From Parahaliea maris (GTDB taxonomy: Bacteria; Pseudomonadota; Gammaproteobacteria; Pseudomonadales; Halieaceae): a stretch of 64,000 bases of DNA. The stretch is taken from the NCBI RefSeq assembly GCF_008064665.1, contig NZ_VRZA01000004.1:248001-312000 (forward strand). The letters are read 5' to 3'. Both the position numbers and the translations under genes were made by a program. This document shows positions 1-8,541 of the stretch, one piece after another (position 1 is the first letter of the stretch; each line of letters starts with the position of its first letter). A model generated the notes under the pieces. The model was not told the DNA's origin and ran no database searches. It saw only the letters and a program-made list of their open reading frames with translations.

Positions 1-315
1 GCGCACGTCGGCGTCGACGTAGCGGGCCACGGTCAGGAAGGCCACGGCCAGCACCCCGAGGTCATCGGTATAGCCAATGCCCGGGGTGATGTCGACGATG
101 GCGTCCAGCGGTGCGATGAAATAGCCCAGCGCCCCGTAAATGGTGGCCCGGGCCCAGGTGGGGGTTTCGGGGCGCCGCGCCGCGTAGTAGAGCATCAGCG
201 CCTTCTCGGTGAGCTCGCGCCCCGCGGTTCCCGCAAAGCGCCGCAGTTTCAGCCAGAAGCTCTCGTCGCTATAGGCCTGGCGGTAGCTGCCTGTCCTGCT
301 GTTGTAAGCGCCCAT
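1..315 (-). CDS. YkvA family (DUF1232) membrane protein, 3' end outside window
   Basis: The minus strand is open from an ATG at 315 to the window edge (105 codons, no stop), so the C-terminus is missing. The translation contains the DUF1232 core, including the segment YFIAPLDAIVDITPGIGYTDD (split here as YFIAPLDAIVDI and TPGIGYTDDLG) followed by a hydrophobic stretch. DUF1232 proteins are small membrane proteins of unknown function. It lies 73 bp downstream of the WYL regulator on the same strand and could be co-transcribed with it. The family call is firm; the biochemical role is not known. Confidence 0.75.
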   Translation of the reverse strand, partial: MGAYNSRTGSYRQAYSDESFWLKLRRFAGTAGRELTEKALMLYYAARRPETPTWARATIYGALGYFIAPLDAIVDITPGIGYTDDLGVLAVAFLTVARYVDADVR

Positions 316-388
316 GGCGTTCACCCTGCATCCCGATCAGTGATCAGTGTAACGACTCCGGTGGGCCGTATGCCACCTCAACGCCACC

Positions 389-1258
389 TCACCCAAACAG
401 CCAGGGCCGCAGTTCCTCGAGGTTCTCGACCCGGATCTGCTGGGCCGCCGCCTCCTCGCGGATTTCCGCCGGGTCGATATGCAGTAGCCGCAGGGCGTAG
501 GAGACGAGCCGCGCCCGGGTGGAGATCAACAGCGCGCCATCCTCCATGCCAAAGTCGGCCTGCACCACCTCCTGCTGTTCCGGCCGCAGCCGGGGGTCGG
601 GGACGATACGAATGGTTACCCGTGTGTTCCACTCGCTGTCACCGTCGGCGCCGTGGGGTGATTCGTCCATCATCTCCGGGGCGTCCCGGAAACGGCTCAG
701 GACGAAGTCCCGGTAGCCCTGGTTCTTTTCGCACCAGGCCCGGACGTGCCAGCGCAGGCCGGTGAATACCAGGGTGTGGGGCACGATGATGCGCCCCTCC
801 CTATCCGGGTTGTTGATGGAGACGTAGTCTACTTCCAGGCGGCGCTGCTGCCGCGCTGCCTGCATGATCGGGCGCAGCGTTTCCGGCGCCACATCCCGCA
901 CCGGCACCGAGAGCACCTCGACATTGGCGACATTCAGGGCGAGGGATTCGAACACGTTCGACAGCTCGTTGTTGCGCGCCATCAGGTGCAGGTACTCATC
1001 GGCCAGGCCCTGGGTCACCCGGGGTGAAAAATCCGGCGTGGGCTTGTAGCCCTTGAGGTACTTGTCGTACTCGAGGTTGCCCGGCCCGATCTCGCGCAGG
1101 TAGGTATTGATGTCCTTGCTGGCCTGTTGGCGGCCAATGCCAAAGGTCTCGCAGAGGTGGCGGGTGGTGAGTCGGCCCTCCCACAACACCAGGGTTTCGA
1201 TATAGCGGTAGCGGACCAGCAGGTCCCAACGAATCGGCCATTTCTGCCGTTGGCTCAT
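389..1258 (-). CDS. WYL-domain winged-helix transcriptional regulator
   Basis: A 289-residue protein. The N-terminal 80 or so residues form a winged helix (TRHLCETFGIGRQQASKDIN is the likely recognition part). A WYL domain follows at about 120-200, with the RLEVDYVSI start and the GLRWHVRAWCEK core. A C-terminal WCX-like region ends in LRPWLFG. The domain order and size match CapW/BrxR-type WYL regulators, which sense a nucleic-acid or nucleotide signal and often control defence genes. No defence genes adjoin it here: the divergent neighbour is the DUF2868/DUF3482 pair, with a 116-bp intergenic region. The target is therefore unknown and may be the neighbouring pair or the gene itself. Confidence 0.8.
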   Translation of the reverse strand: MSQRQKWPIRWDLLVRYRYIETLVLWEGRLTTRHLCETFGIGRQQASKDINTYLREIGPGNLEYDKYLKGYKPTPDFSPRVTQGLADEYLHLMARNNELSNVFESLALNVANVEVLSVPVRDVAPETLRPIMQAARQQRRLEVDYVSINNPDREGRIIVPHTLVFTGLRWHVRAWCEKNQGYRDFVLSRFRDAPEMMDESPHGADGDSEWNTRVTIRIVPDPRLRPEQQEVVQADFGMEDGALLISTRARLVSYALRLLHIDPAEIREEAAAQQIRVENLEELRPWLFG

Positions 1259-1374
1259 GAAGCAGTCTCCGCGCGGTAATGCGTCCCGGGGTTTGAGTTA
1301 TTCACCTGGCCCATAGGTTACCGCGTGGAGCGTTGTGTAGAATACCCGCAGACCATACGAACAGCAGGACCGAC

Positions 1375-2760
1375 GTGCCTCAACGCCCTGATCTCGCCGA
1401 TCTCTACCGACTGTCTGGCCAACTGGAGGCGGATGCCCAGGTGCCGCTGGCCGAACTGAAGCAGCGCGACCACGGCATCGGCCGGGACTGTAGCGGCGGC
1501 AGTCACACTGAGCGCCTGCTGTACTGGCTGGATCACGTTGCCCCTGTGGCGGAGGACTCCGGTCGCTACAGCGGCGCGATGGGTGCCAACCTGTCGCGCC
1601 TGCTTGCCCTTGTACTCGGTTTCGTCGCGATGGCGGGATTCCTGCTCGGCAGTGGCAAGGGCCTGGTCAATGTATTCCTGCTGTTGCTGGTTTTTGTTGT
1701 CCTGCAATTGATCATGAGCGTGTTGTCGACTGTGGCGCTGGTACGCACCGTGAGCGGTTTCGTGCCGGCTGGACTGCCAGCCAGCCCCGCGCGCTGGTTT
1801 GTCCTGCGCAGCCTGCCGGACCAGCGCAGCCTGCGGGAGGCGGGCGGGGTATTGCGACTGTTGTTCCTGCGCTTTGGCCAGGAGTGGGGCGCCCTGTTTA
1901 CCCTGGCGGCACTGGTGGCCTTTGTCGCGGTGCCGGCCTTCAAGGATTTTGTCTTCGTGTGGGGCTCTACCTATGCGCCGGGAGACGGCGCGGTGCAGGG
2001 CCTGGTGGACACCCTCGCAGCGCCCTGGCGCGACTGGTTGCCCTGGGCCACGGTGCCGCCGGAGGTGGTGGCCGGCAGCCGTCACCACGATGCGCTGGTA
2101 CTGGACCGCGCCGGTATCGACGGTATGCGGGGTTGGTGGCCGTTCCTCCTGCTCTGCCTGCTGGTCTACGCCCTGTTGCCCCGCCTGCTGCTGTGGGGTC
2201 TGGCGCGCTGGTATGGTCCCAAACTGATGCGGCGGGCATTTGCCGGGTTGCCGGGCGCCGACCGCGTGCTGGCGCGGATGGACGCGGCGCTGGTGTCCAC
2301 CCAGGCCCCCGAGGTGGGTGAAGAGAGTGCAACCCCGGTGGCGACACCGGCAGTCGAACCCCCTGTTCCGGTGCCCGAGGGGCTGCTGTTGATTGACTGG
2401 GCCGGCGCCCTCGGCAGCGACCTGCCCGGGCAGTTCGAGGAGCTGCCATCGGTGCCGGCAGACGCGGTGCTCACCCTCGGCCAGGCCGGCCTGGAACAGG
2501 ACCGCCAGGCACTGGCCGCGCTCGACAGTGAGCACTACGAGCACCTGCTGGTGCTGGTCAAATCCTGGGAGCCGCCGGTCGGGGAACTGGCCGATATGCT
2601 GGCCCTGTTGCCGGCCGCCCTGCGCTGCAGCATCTGCCTGGTGCCACTACCGGGGCGCTCGATTCCCCATCGCAAGGTAGAGGACTGGCGGGGCTTTGCC
2701 CGCGAGTTGCCCTTTGCCGGCGTCGACGTGCGCATTCTCAACCGGGTGGCGCCAGTATGA
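1375..2760 (+). CDS. DUF2868 family multi-pass membrane protein
   Basis: About 461 residues. An N-terminal cytosolic part is followed by a hydrophobic pair at roughly 65-125, a further membrane segment near 175-195, another near 245-270, then a proline-rich linker and a soluble C-terminal domain. Charge and length fit DUF2868, a family of unknown function usually encoded just before a DUF3482 GTPase. I chose the GTG at 1375 because AGCAGGA lies 6 bases upstream; a TTG at 1333 is in frame but has no ribosome binding site. The stop overlaps the next start in ATGA, so the two are translationally coupled. Inference: the pair forms a membrane-linked GTPase module. Confidence 0.75.
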   Translation: MPQRPDLADLYRLSGQLEADAQVPLAELKQRDHGIGRDCSGGSHTERLLYWLDHVAPVAEDSGRYSGAMGANLSRLLALVLGFVAMAGFLLGSGKGLVNVFLLLLVFVVLQLIMSVLSTVALVRTVSGFVPAGLPASPARWFVLRSLPDQRSLREAGGVLRLLFLRFGQEWGALFTLAALVAFVAVPAFKDFVFVWGSTYAPGDGAVQGLVDTLAAPWRDWLPWATVPPEVVAGSRHHDALVLDRAGIDGMRGWWPFLLLCLLVYALLPRLLLWGLARWYGPKLMRRAFAGLPGADRVLARMDAALVSTQAPEVGEESATPVATPAVEPPVPVPEGLLLIDWAGALGSDLPGQFEELPSVPADAVLTLGQAGLEQDRQALAALDSEHYEHLLVLVKSWEPPVGELADMLALLPAALRCSICLVPLPGRSIPHRKVEDWRGFARELPFAGVDVRILNRVAPV

Positions 2761-4157
2761 GCGGGCCGGTATTTGCCGTGGTGGGGCGCCCCAACAAGGG
2801 CAAGTCGAGTATTGTGGCCACCCTGGCCCGTGACGATTCGGTCTACATCGACGCCCGCTCGGGCTCCACCCGCAAGGCCCGGACCTTCCCCATGCAGGTG
2901 GACGGTGAAACTCTCTACAGCCTGGTGGATACCCCGGGTATCCAGCGTGCCCGGGAAGTGCTGGACTGGCTGCAGGCCCACTGCGGCGACGCCGCCGGCA
3001 GGCCCCGGGCGGTCCGCGAGTTTGTGGCAGGGCACGAGGGCGACCCGCGCTTTCGTGACGAGTGCGAGCTGTTGCGGCCGATCATCGACGGCGCCGGCAT
3101 CATTTACGTGGTGGACGGCTCCTGTCCCTTCGGCGTCGACTACGAGGCCGAGATGGAGATTTTGCGCTGGTGTGGTCGCCCCAGTCTCGCGGTGATCAAC
3201 CCCATCGATAATGACGACTACGCCGCCCAGTGGCAGGCCGGCCTCGGCCAGTATTTTCGCACCGTGCGTCTGTTCAATGCTCACCGCGCCGAGTTCGCCA
3301 AGCAACTGGAGCTGTTGGAACTGTTCGGCCACCTCGACCCGGACTGGCAAACCTCCCTGCAGCGGGCGGTGGCGGTGCTGCGGGCGGAGCGCGAACAGCA
3401 ACACCGGGACAGCAGTTCGCTGATCGCCGATTTGATTGCCGCCGCCCTCACTTACCAGGTGAGCCAGAAAATCCCAGAGGGTGCGCCCTCAGGCCCGGTG
3501 GAGGCCGCCTTGGCCCTGCGCTACAAGGAGTCCCTGGCGCGCCGCGAACGGCAGTGCCGGCGCCAGGTGGAAGAGCTCTTTCACTACCACAACCTGCAGC
3601 GCAGTGAAGAGGTACTGGCGTTGGAGGACTCGGACCTGTTCCAGGTGGAGGACTGGTACCTGTGGGGCCTGAGTCGCGCCTCCCTCGCCGCGGTGGCGGG
3701 TTCCGCGGGCGCCATTATCGGCGGCGGTACCGGCATGGTGCTGGACGGCGCGACCGGCGGGCTGCTGGGCGGGCTGGGTACGCTGGTCACTGGGGCCGCC
3801 GGGGCAATCACTGGTGGCGTCGGGGCCTGGCGTTACGCCGAAGAGATCGCCCAGTTCAAAGTCAAAGGGATTCCCACCGGCGGCAAACAACTCAGCTACG
3901 GCCCCAGCCGCAATCTCAACTTTCCCTTTGTGGTGCTCGGCCGCGCGCTGTTACACCACAAGCTTTTATGTCACCGTACCCATGCTGACCGCAGCGACCT
4001 CGCTCTCGATGCCGAACTGCTGGAGCAACTCGACGACAGCCAGCGGCGCAAACTGGCGCGGTTGTTTGCCCAGATTCGCGCCGGTAAGCGCGAGGAGGAG
4101 CGGCGGGCGGAACTGGCGGCGCTGGTGCTGGCGTGGTGCCACGAGCACGACCGTTGA
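2757..4157 (+). CDS. Era/Obg-like GTPase with DUF3482 C-terminus
   Basis: A 466-residue protein. The Walker A motif G10-RPNK-G15-K16-S17 opens an N-terminal TRAFAC G domain, with the G3 motif DTPG at 58-61 and a G4-like NPID later (around 149). The C-terminal half carries a glycine-zipper membrane segment near 305-365 (many GG/GA repeats), as is usual for DUF3482. It overlaps the DUF2868 gene by 4 bp. The family's cellular role is not established; the zipper suggests membrane insertion or docking onto the DUF2868 partner. The next gene follows after 19 bp but belongs to an unrelated enzyme. Confidence 0.82.
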   Translation: MSGPVFAVVGRPNKGKSSIVATLARDDSVYIDARSGSTRKARTFPMQVDGETLYSLVDTPGIQRAREVLDWLQAHCGDAAGRPRAVREFVAGHEGDPRFRDECELLRPIIDGAGIIYVVDGSCPFGVDYEAEMEILRWCGRPSLAVINPIDNDDYAAQWQAGLGQYFRTVRLFNAHRAEFAKQLELLELFGHLDPDWQTSLQRAVAVLRAEREQQHRDSSSLIADLIAAALTYQVSQKIPEGAPSGPVEAALALRYKESLARRERQCRRQVEELFHYHNLQRSEEVLALEDSDLFQVEDWYLWGLSRASLAAVAGSAGAIIGGGTGMVLDGATGGLLGGLGTLVTGAAGAITGGVGAWRYAEEIAQFKVKGIPTGGKQLSYGPSRNLNFPFVVLGRALLHHKLLCHRTHADRSDLALDAELLEQLDDSQRRKLARLFAQIRAGKREEERRAELAALVLAWCHEHDR

Positions 4158-4176
4158 TCATACAAGGAGATCCGAG

Positions 4177-4647
4177 ATGACCGGTTTCACCCTCAATGGC
4201 ACGCCCGTAGAGGTCGACGCCCCGGAAGCGATGCCGCTGCTGTGGGTGCTGCGCGACGAGTTGGGCCTCACCGGCACCAAGTACGGTTGCGGCATCGCCC
4301 AGTGCGGCGCCTGTACCGTGCTGTTCAATGGCCAGGCCATGCGCTCCTGCCAGTTTCCGTTGGGCGCAGTGGCCGGTGCCGAGGTGGTGACCATCGAGGG
4401 CCTGGGTACCCCCGCCGAGCCCCACCCGGTACAACAGGCCTGGATCGACGAGCAGGTGGCCCAGTGCGGCTACTGCCAGTCGGGCCAGGTGATGCAGGCC
4501 GCCTGGTTGCTGGCCAACAACCCTGCGCCCAGCGACGCCGATATCGATGCCGCCATGGCCGGCAACCTCTGCCGCTGCGGCACCTACCCGCGTATTCGCC
4601 AGGCGGTGAAGCGGGCAGCGCAAACGCTCGCCAGCGAGGAGAGCTGA
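4177..4647 (+). CDS. (2Fe-2S)-binding small subunit of molybdenum hydroxylase (IorA-like)
   Basis: A 156-residue protein with both clusters of the xanthine oxidase family small subunit: a plant-ferredoxin-type set C38, C43, C46, C58, and the helical-domain set C97, C100, C132, C134 ([10 protein letters not shown]). It passes electrons from the molybdenum centre of the next gene product. The ATG at 4177 follows AAGGAG with good spacing; the open frame extends further upstream only by overlap with the GTPase gene. It sits 2 bp before the large subunit. Size and domain set match the isoquinoline 1-oxidoreductase alpha subunit; the true substrate is unknown. Confidence 0.88.
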   Translation: MTGFTLNGTPVEVDAPEAMPLLWVLRDELGLTGTKYGCGIAQCGACTVLFNGQAMRSCQFPLGAVAGAEVVTIEGLGTPAEPHPVQQAWIDEQVAQCGYCQSGQVMQAAWLLANNPAPSDADIDAAMAGNLCRCGTYPRIRQAVKRAAQTLASEES

Positions 4648-4649
4648 TT

Positions 4650-6899
4650 ATGGGGCGCCTCGCCACCCTGACCCGCCGGACCTTTCTGTTTGGCAGCGTC
4701 GCCCTGGCGGGTGGCGTGGCCTTTGGTGTCTACAAAGTCAAACAGGATCCCGACAACCCGCTGGCGGATGACCTGGCGGCCGGTGAGGTGACGTTCAACC
4801 CCTGGGTGCTGATTGGCCCGGACGGCATCACCCTGATCGCTCCCCACACCGATGTGGGGCAGGGCGCTCGCTCGGTGCAGGCCCTGTTGATCGCCGAGGA
4901 ACTGGATCTCGACGCAGGCCAGTTCGAGGTCGCTCCGGGGAAACCATCGCCCGCCTACTGGAACACGGCCATGGCGCTGGATGCCGTGCCTTTCCCGCCG
5001 GATGACCAGGGTTTTGCAGCACGCGCTGCCCGAGGTGCGGTGGGGGCCATGCTCAAACTGTCCGGCCAGCAGATGACCGGCGGCTCCTCCACTGTGGCCG
5101 ACTCCTGGGAGAAGCTGCGCCGGGCCGGTGCGGTTGCCCGTGAGACCCTCAAGCTCGCCGCGGCACAGAAGACCGGGGAAGCGGTGGACACGCTCAGTAC
5201 CGCATCCGGTGCGGTGGTCCTGCGCGACGGCCGCCGTATTCCCTACACCGAACTGGCGGCCGCCGCGGCGAAAATTCCCCCGGTGGAGGACGTGTCCCTG
5301 CGCCCCCCGTCGGCCTGGCGCCTTATCGGCAAGTCGTCACTGCGGCTCGACATTGTCGCCAAGTCCACCGGTACCCAGGACTTCGGCATCGACCTCATGC
5401 CTGAGGGGGCGATCAATGCCACCGTGCGATTCAATCCCCGCCAGGGCGGGGCCTTGCTGTCCTATGACGACAGCAAGGCGCGTTCCATGCCGGGTGTACG
5501 GCAAATTCTTCCAGTCACCGGTGGCGTGGCCGTGCTGGCCGACAATACCTGGAATGCCTTCCAGGCGATTGCGGCCGTGCAGTGCGAGTGGGGCGAGGCT
5601 CCCTATCCGCCGGAGATGGCCCAGCACTGGGCGGCGGTGGAGTCATCCTTCACCGAGGAGCGACTGGACAAGCGCTGGCGCGACGACGGCGACGTACAGG
5701 CCGCGCTGGCGTCAGCCGGTGGCGGCGAGACCCTTGAGTTGGAGTACCGGGCACCCTATGTGGCACACGCACCTCTGGAACCCCTGTCGGCCGTCTGCCG
5801 GGTGAGTGGGGAGCGGGTCGATATCTGGGCCTCTCACCAGTTTCCCCGCATGGCGGAGCAACTGGTTGCCGACATCACCGGCCTGCCTGTTGAGCAGGTG
5901 TATTTGCACAATCTCTACAGCGGCGGCAGCTTCGGGCACCGCCTGGAGTTCGAGAACATCCGCTATGCGGCGGAGATCGCCAGCAAATTGCCCGGAGAGA
6001 CCATCAAGCTGACTTTCAGCCGGGAGGAGGACTTTGCCCACGACTTCCCTCGCCAGATCGGTATGGCCCGGGTTCGGGTGGTGAGCGGGGAGGGGGGCAT
6101 CACCGCGCTCGATATCGGCATCGCCACGCCCTCGGCGGTTACCTCCCAGATGGAACGCGCCGGCATGCCGATCCCGGGGCCGGACAACCAGATACCGGCG
6201 GGGGTGTGGAACGCGCCTTACGATATCGCCAACATGCAGGTTAACGCCTATCGCGTACCGGAACTGGCGCCGACCAGTTCCTGGCGTTCGGTGGGTGCAT
6301 CCACCGGCGGCTTCTTTATTGAATCCGCCATCGACGAAGCCCTGATTGCCGCGGGGCAGGACCCCCTGGCCGGCCGGCTCGCCCTGTGCAACGACCCCGC
6401 CAGCCGTCGGGTACTGGAAGCGGTGCGTGACATGAGCGGCTGGAACGATCCCTTGCCCCCCGGCCACGGTCGCGGCGTGGCGCTGGTCGTTTCCTTCGGC
6501 ACACCGGTGGCCGAGGTGGTGGAGGTCAGCCAGCAGGACGGGCGCATTCGCCTGGAGAAAGTCTTTATGGCCGCCGAGGTAGGGAAGGTAGTGGACCCCA
6601 TCAATTTCGAGAACCAGGCCGCGGGCGGTGTCATCTGGGGCCTGGGGCATGCGATGAACTGCGAAATCACCTACGCCGACGGCATGGCCCAGCAGCACAA
6701 TTTTCACCAGCACACGGGCATGCGTATCAACCAGTGTCCGCAGATTGTAATCAATGGGCTCGAGTCCGGCGGCCGGATAACCGGTATCGGCGAGCCACCG
6801 GTGCCACCCGCGGCGCCGGCGTTGGCGAATGCGATTTTTGCAGCGACGGGCCAGCGTTTGCGAGAGATGCCGTTTAGCAAGTTTGTCGACTTCGCCTAA
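4650..6899 (+). CDS. xanthine dehydrogenase family molybdopterin-binding subunit (IorB-like), Tat-exported
   Basis: A 749-residue large subunit. The N-terminus TRRTFLFGSVALAGG is a twin-arginine signal, so the folded cofactor-bearing enzyme is probably exported to the periplasm, as for IorB-type aldehyde or heterocycle oxidases. The body has the molybdopterin-binding halves, with GQGARSVQALLIAEEL near 70 and the glycine-rich GGSFGHRLEFENI segment in the middle. The C-terminal [14 protein letters not shown] holds the expected catalytic glutamate. There is no FAD subunit. A c-type cytochrome subunit usual in such operons is not seen next door. The 3' end overlaps the convergent HNH gene by 26 bp. 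Confidence 0.88.
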   Translation: MGRLATLTRRTFLFGSVALAGGVAFGVYKVKQDPDNPLADDLAAGEVTFNPWVLIGPDGITLIAPHTDVGQGARSVQALLIAEELDLDAGQFEVAPGKPSPAYWNTAMALDAVPFPPDDQGFAARAARGAVGAMLKLSGQQMTGGSSTVADSWEKLRRAGAVARETLKLAAAQKTGEAVDTLSTASGAVVLRDGRRIPYTELAAAAAKIPPVEDVSLRPPSAWRLIGKSSLRLDIVAKSTGTQDFGIDLMPEGAINATVRFNPRQGGALLSYDDSKARSMPGVRQILPVTGGVAVLADNTWNAFQAIAAVQCEWGEAPYPPEMAQHWAAVESSFTEERLDKRWRDDGDVQAALASAGGGETLELEYRAPYVAHAPLEPLSAVCRVSGERVDIWASHQFPRMAEQLVADITGLPVEQVYLHNLYSGGSFGHRLEFENIRYAAEIASKLPGETIKLTFSREEDFAHDFPRQIGMARVRVVSGEGGITALDIGIATPSAVTSQMERAGMPIPGPDNQIPAGVWNAPYDIANMQVNAYRVPELAPTSSWRSVGASTGGFFIESAIDEALIAAGQDPLAGRLALCNDPASRRVLEAVRDMSGWNDPLPPGHGRGVALVVSFGTPVAEVVEVSQQDGRIRLEKVFMAAEVGKVVDPINFENQAAGGVIWGLGHAMNCEITYADGMAQQHNFHQHTGMRINQCPQIVINGLESGGRITGIGEPPVPPAAPALANAIFAATGQRLREMPFSKFVDFA

Positions 6900-8328
6900 G
6901 CAATCCGTCGATCGCCATGCCGTAGTCCATGGCTTCGCCGGTCCAGTAGGGGCGCCCCGTGGTAGCGTCTACATTTGGGGCCAGTTGTCGCATCGCCTCC
7001 GCCGACGTCTCCGCGGAGACGTCGGGAAATTGCGGGAAGACACTGGTTTCGATGGTGATGCCGGCTGGCGTGCTAAAACGCAGGGCGGGTGAATCCACTC
7101 CGTTACTCTGTACGGCCTCAATACTGAAACCGCCCTGGTGCAGCAGGCGGTGGTGATAGCGACATAGCGTCACCAGGTTATCCAGGCTGGTCTCGCCGCC
7201 ATCGGCCCAGTGCCGGATATGGTGGGCATCCACGTAGCGCGATTCGCAGCAACCCGGCACACGACAGGTTTTGTCCCGCAGTGCTAGGGCCCGGCGAATG
7301 GCTGGCGGCACGGTGCGGGCGCGGCGGCCAATATTCAGCACTTCTCCATTGTTGTTTTCCAGCACGGTCACCAGGCTGGCGTCACAGGACAACCGGCGGG
7401 CGGTATCCGGGCTGAGCCACTGCTGATGCTCGAATTCACAGCAGTGGGGGCCATGGGAATGCGTCGAGCCGCTCTTTTGCAGAGTGTCGATATCTACGTG
7501 CAGCATTATCTGGCAGCGTTCGGCGCCTTTCAGGGCCTGAAGGGAATTGGCTCCTGCGCTGGTGGCGAGAAAGTGTTCGGTAATCTTGACCAGGGCATCG
7601 GCGCGGGTGTGTTCCAGTAACTCCTGGAAGTGGTTGCCTGATTCCTGTTCTTCTCGCTCGACGGTTTCGGAAAACGTCTCCGCGGAGACGTCCTCCAGTT
7701 CCCCGGGTGCGTGCTCCAATAGTGTCTTTTGATGCTCAGCCTGAATCGGCGCCGCCACAGCTTCCAGCGCCTTGATAACCTGCTCGCCCGCTTCAGGCGG
7801 CAGTTTGGCGTGGATGACCCACATGCCATCTTCGTCCTGGTAGTAGAGCAGCTTGCGGTTGTTCTCCTGTTCGTTCTCCCGGCGCCTATCCGACAGTTGC
7901 TTTTTAACCTTGTCGAACTTGCCCACCAGTTTTTCCATATGGCTGGCGGTACCGTGACGGGCGATCATCAGGAGGTAGTCTTCATTGTCCGCGGTGGCTA
8001 CGCGCGTCATGGCCCGGACCTTGGAGTAACTGATTTCGCCTTTTTCGAACGCGGCATCGATCAGTGGCAGTTCCTCCAGTCGATGGGCAACCCGCACCTT
8101 TTCCCGTGCGGCCCCCAGCACGATGCCGCACTGCCAGTTGAGCCAGTGAGCGCAGGTTCGTACGGTGCCGCCACCACTCCAGCCCTTGCAGTTGTCGAAC
8201 TCGGCGATGAGTTTCAGCAAGCGATGGGTGGCTGCGTTGATCTGCCCGGCGAGGAGGGTGATCTGTTGAGCCAGTTCTTCGGCGTTGTCCTCGAAGGTGA
8301 AGTCGGCAATTCGGGCGGGAGCATTCAT
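6874..8328 (-). CDS. DUF222 / 13E12-type HNH endonuclease
   Basis: A 484-residue protein. The N-terminal DUF222 region covers about residues 15-330. The C-terminal HNH motif reads CRVPGCCESRYVDAHHIRHW, followed by GGETSLDNLVTLCRYHH with the zinc-type cysteines and the HH/N/H catalytic set. I chose the ATG at 8328 because GAGG lies 8 bases upstream; a GTG at 8340 is in frame. A consensus LexA site lies 19-38 bp upstream of the ATG, so expression is probably SOS-induced. Two copies of an 18-bp palindrome lie inside the gene and each encodes DVSAET, at about residues 213 and 437. Role unknown; mycobacterial 13E12 relatives are also reported to be DNA-damage inducible. Confidence 0.88.
   Translation of the reverse strand: MNAPARIADFTFEDNAEELAQQITLLAGQINAATHRLLKLIAEFDNCKGWSGGGTVRTCAHWLNWQCGIVLGAAREKVRVAHRLEELPLIDAAFEKGEISYSKVRAMTRVATADNEDYLLMIARHGTASHMEKLVGKFDKVKKQLSDRRRENEQENNRKLLYYQDEDGMWVIHAKLPPEAGEQVIKALEAVAAPIQAEHQKTLLEHAPGELEDVSAETFSETVEREEQESGNHFQELLEHTRADALVKITEHFLATSAGANSLQALKGAERCQIMLHVDIDTLQKSGSTHSHGPHCCEFEHQQWLSPDTARRLSCDASLVTVLENNNGEVLNIGRRARTVPPAIRRALALRDKTCRVPGCCESRYVDAHHIRHWADGGETSLDNLVTLCRYHHRLLHQGGFSIEAVQSNGVDSPALRFSTPAGITIETSVFPQFPDVSAETSAEAMRQLAPNVDATTGRPYWTGEAMDYGMAIDGLLRRSRQTC
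7002..7025. repeat. in-gene palindrome, copy 1 (24 bp perfect)
   Basis: The perfect palindrome core ACGTCTCCGCGGAGACGT at 7005-7022 extends by three matching bases on each side (7002-7025). It lies in the 3' part of the HNH gene and encodes DVSAETS. The same 18-bp core occurs at 7674-7691 and at 60103-60120. Confidence 0.9.
7674..7691. repeat. in-gene palindrome, copy 2 (18 bp perfect)
   Basis: ACGTCTCCGCGGAGACGT, identical to the core at 7005-7022, again read as DVSAET in the HNH protein. It lies in a linker region between the DUF222 helices, where an insertion would be tolerated. Confidence 0.9.
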
Positions 8329-8346
8329 GGTACGCCTCACAATAAA

Positions 8347-8366
8347 TACTGTATAAATATACAGTA
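8347..8366. promoter_or_regulatory. LexA (SOS) box
   Basis: TACTGTATAAATATACAGTA matches the gammaproteobacterial LexA consensus TACTGTATATATATACAGTA at 19 of 20 positions and has the invariant CTGT-N8-ACAG. It is embedded in a 32-bp palindrome (8341-8372) with a single mismatch. The site lies 19 bp upstream of the HNH start codon and about 175 bp upstream of the divergent DsrE-like gene, so it most likely represses the nuclease gene and could also affect the other. Confidence 0.9.
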
Positions 8367-8541
8367 TTTATTGTGGTTCATAGTGCGGCGTGTTTCAAAT
8401 CATTCCGGATGGGTTCTTATATCGATTCTGCATATTGCTGACAGTCGCTGGCTTTTCCGTAATATGGGCATCCAGGGGACCGTTTCAACTGGATTGGGAC
8501 GGGACCTCGACAAGTACGCAAATATCCAAAGGAATTCGAGC

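Noticed and set aside
389-1258. WYL regulator as a sign of a BREX or CBASS defence island
   Set aside because: No BREX, CBASS or restriction genes occur nearby; only the regulator type is compatible.
1318-2544. Long open frame of 408 codons on the minus strand opposite the DUF2868 gene
   Set aside because: It is low-complexity in Gln, Arg and His, the usual appearance of an antisense frame in high-GC DNA, and lacks any family signature; the plus-strand gene has coupled translation and membrane helices.
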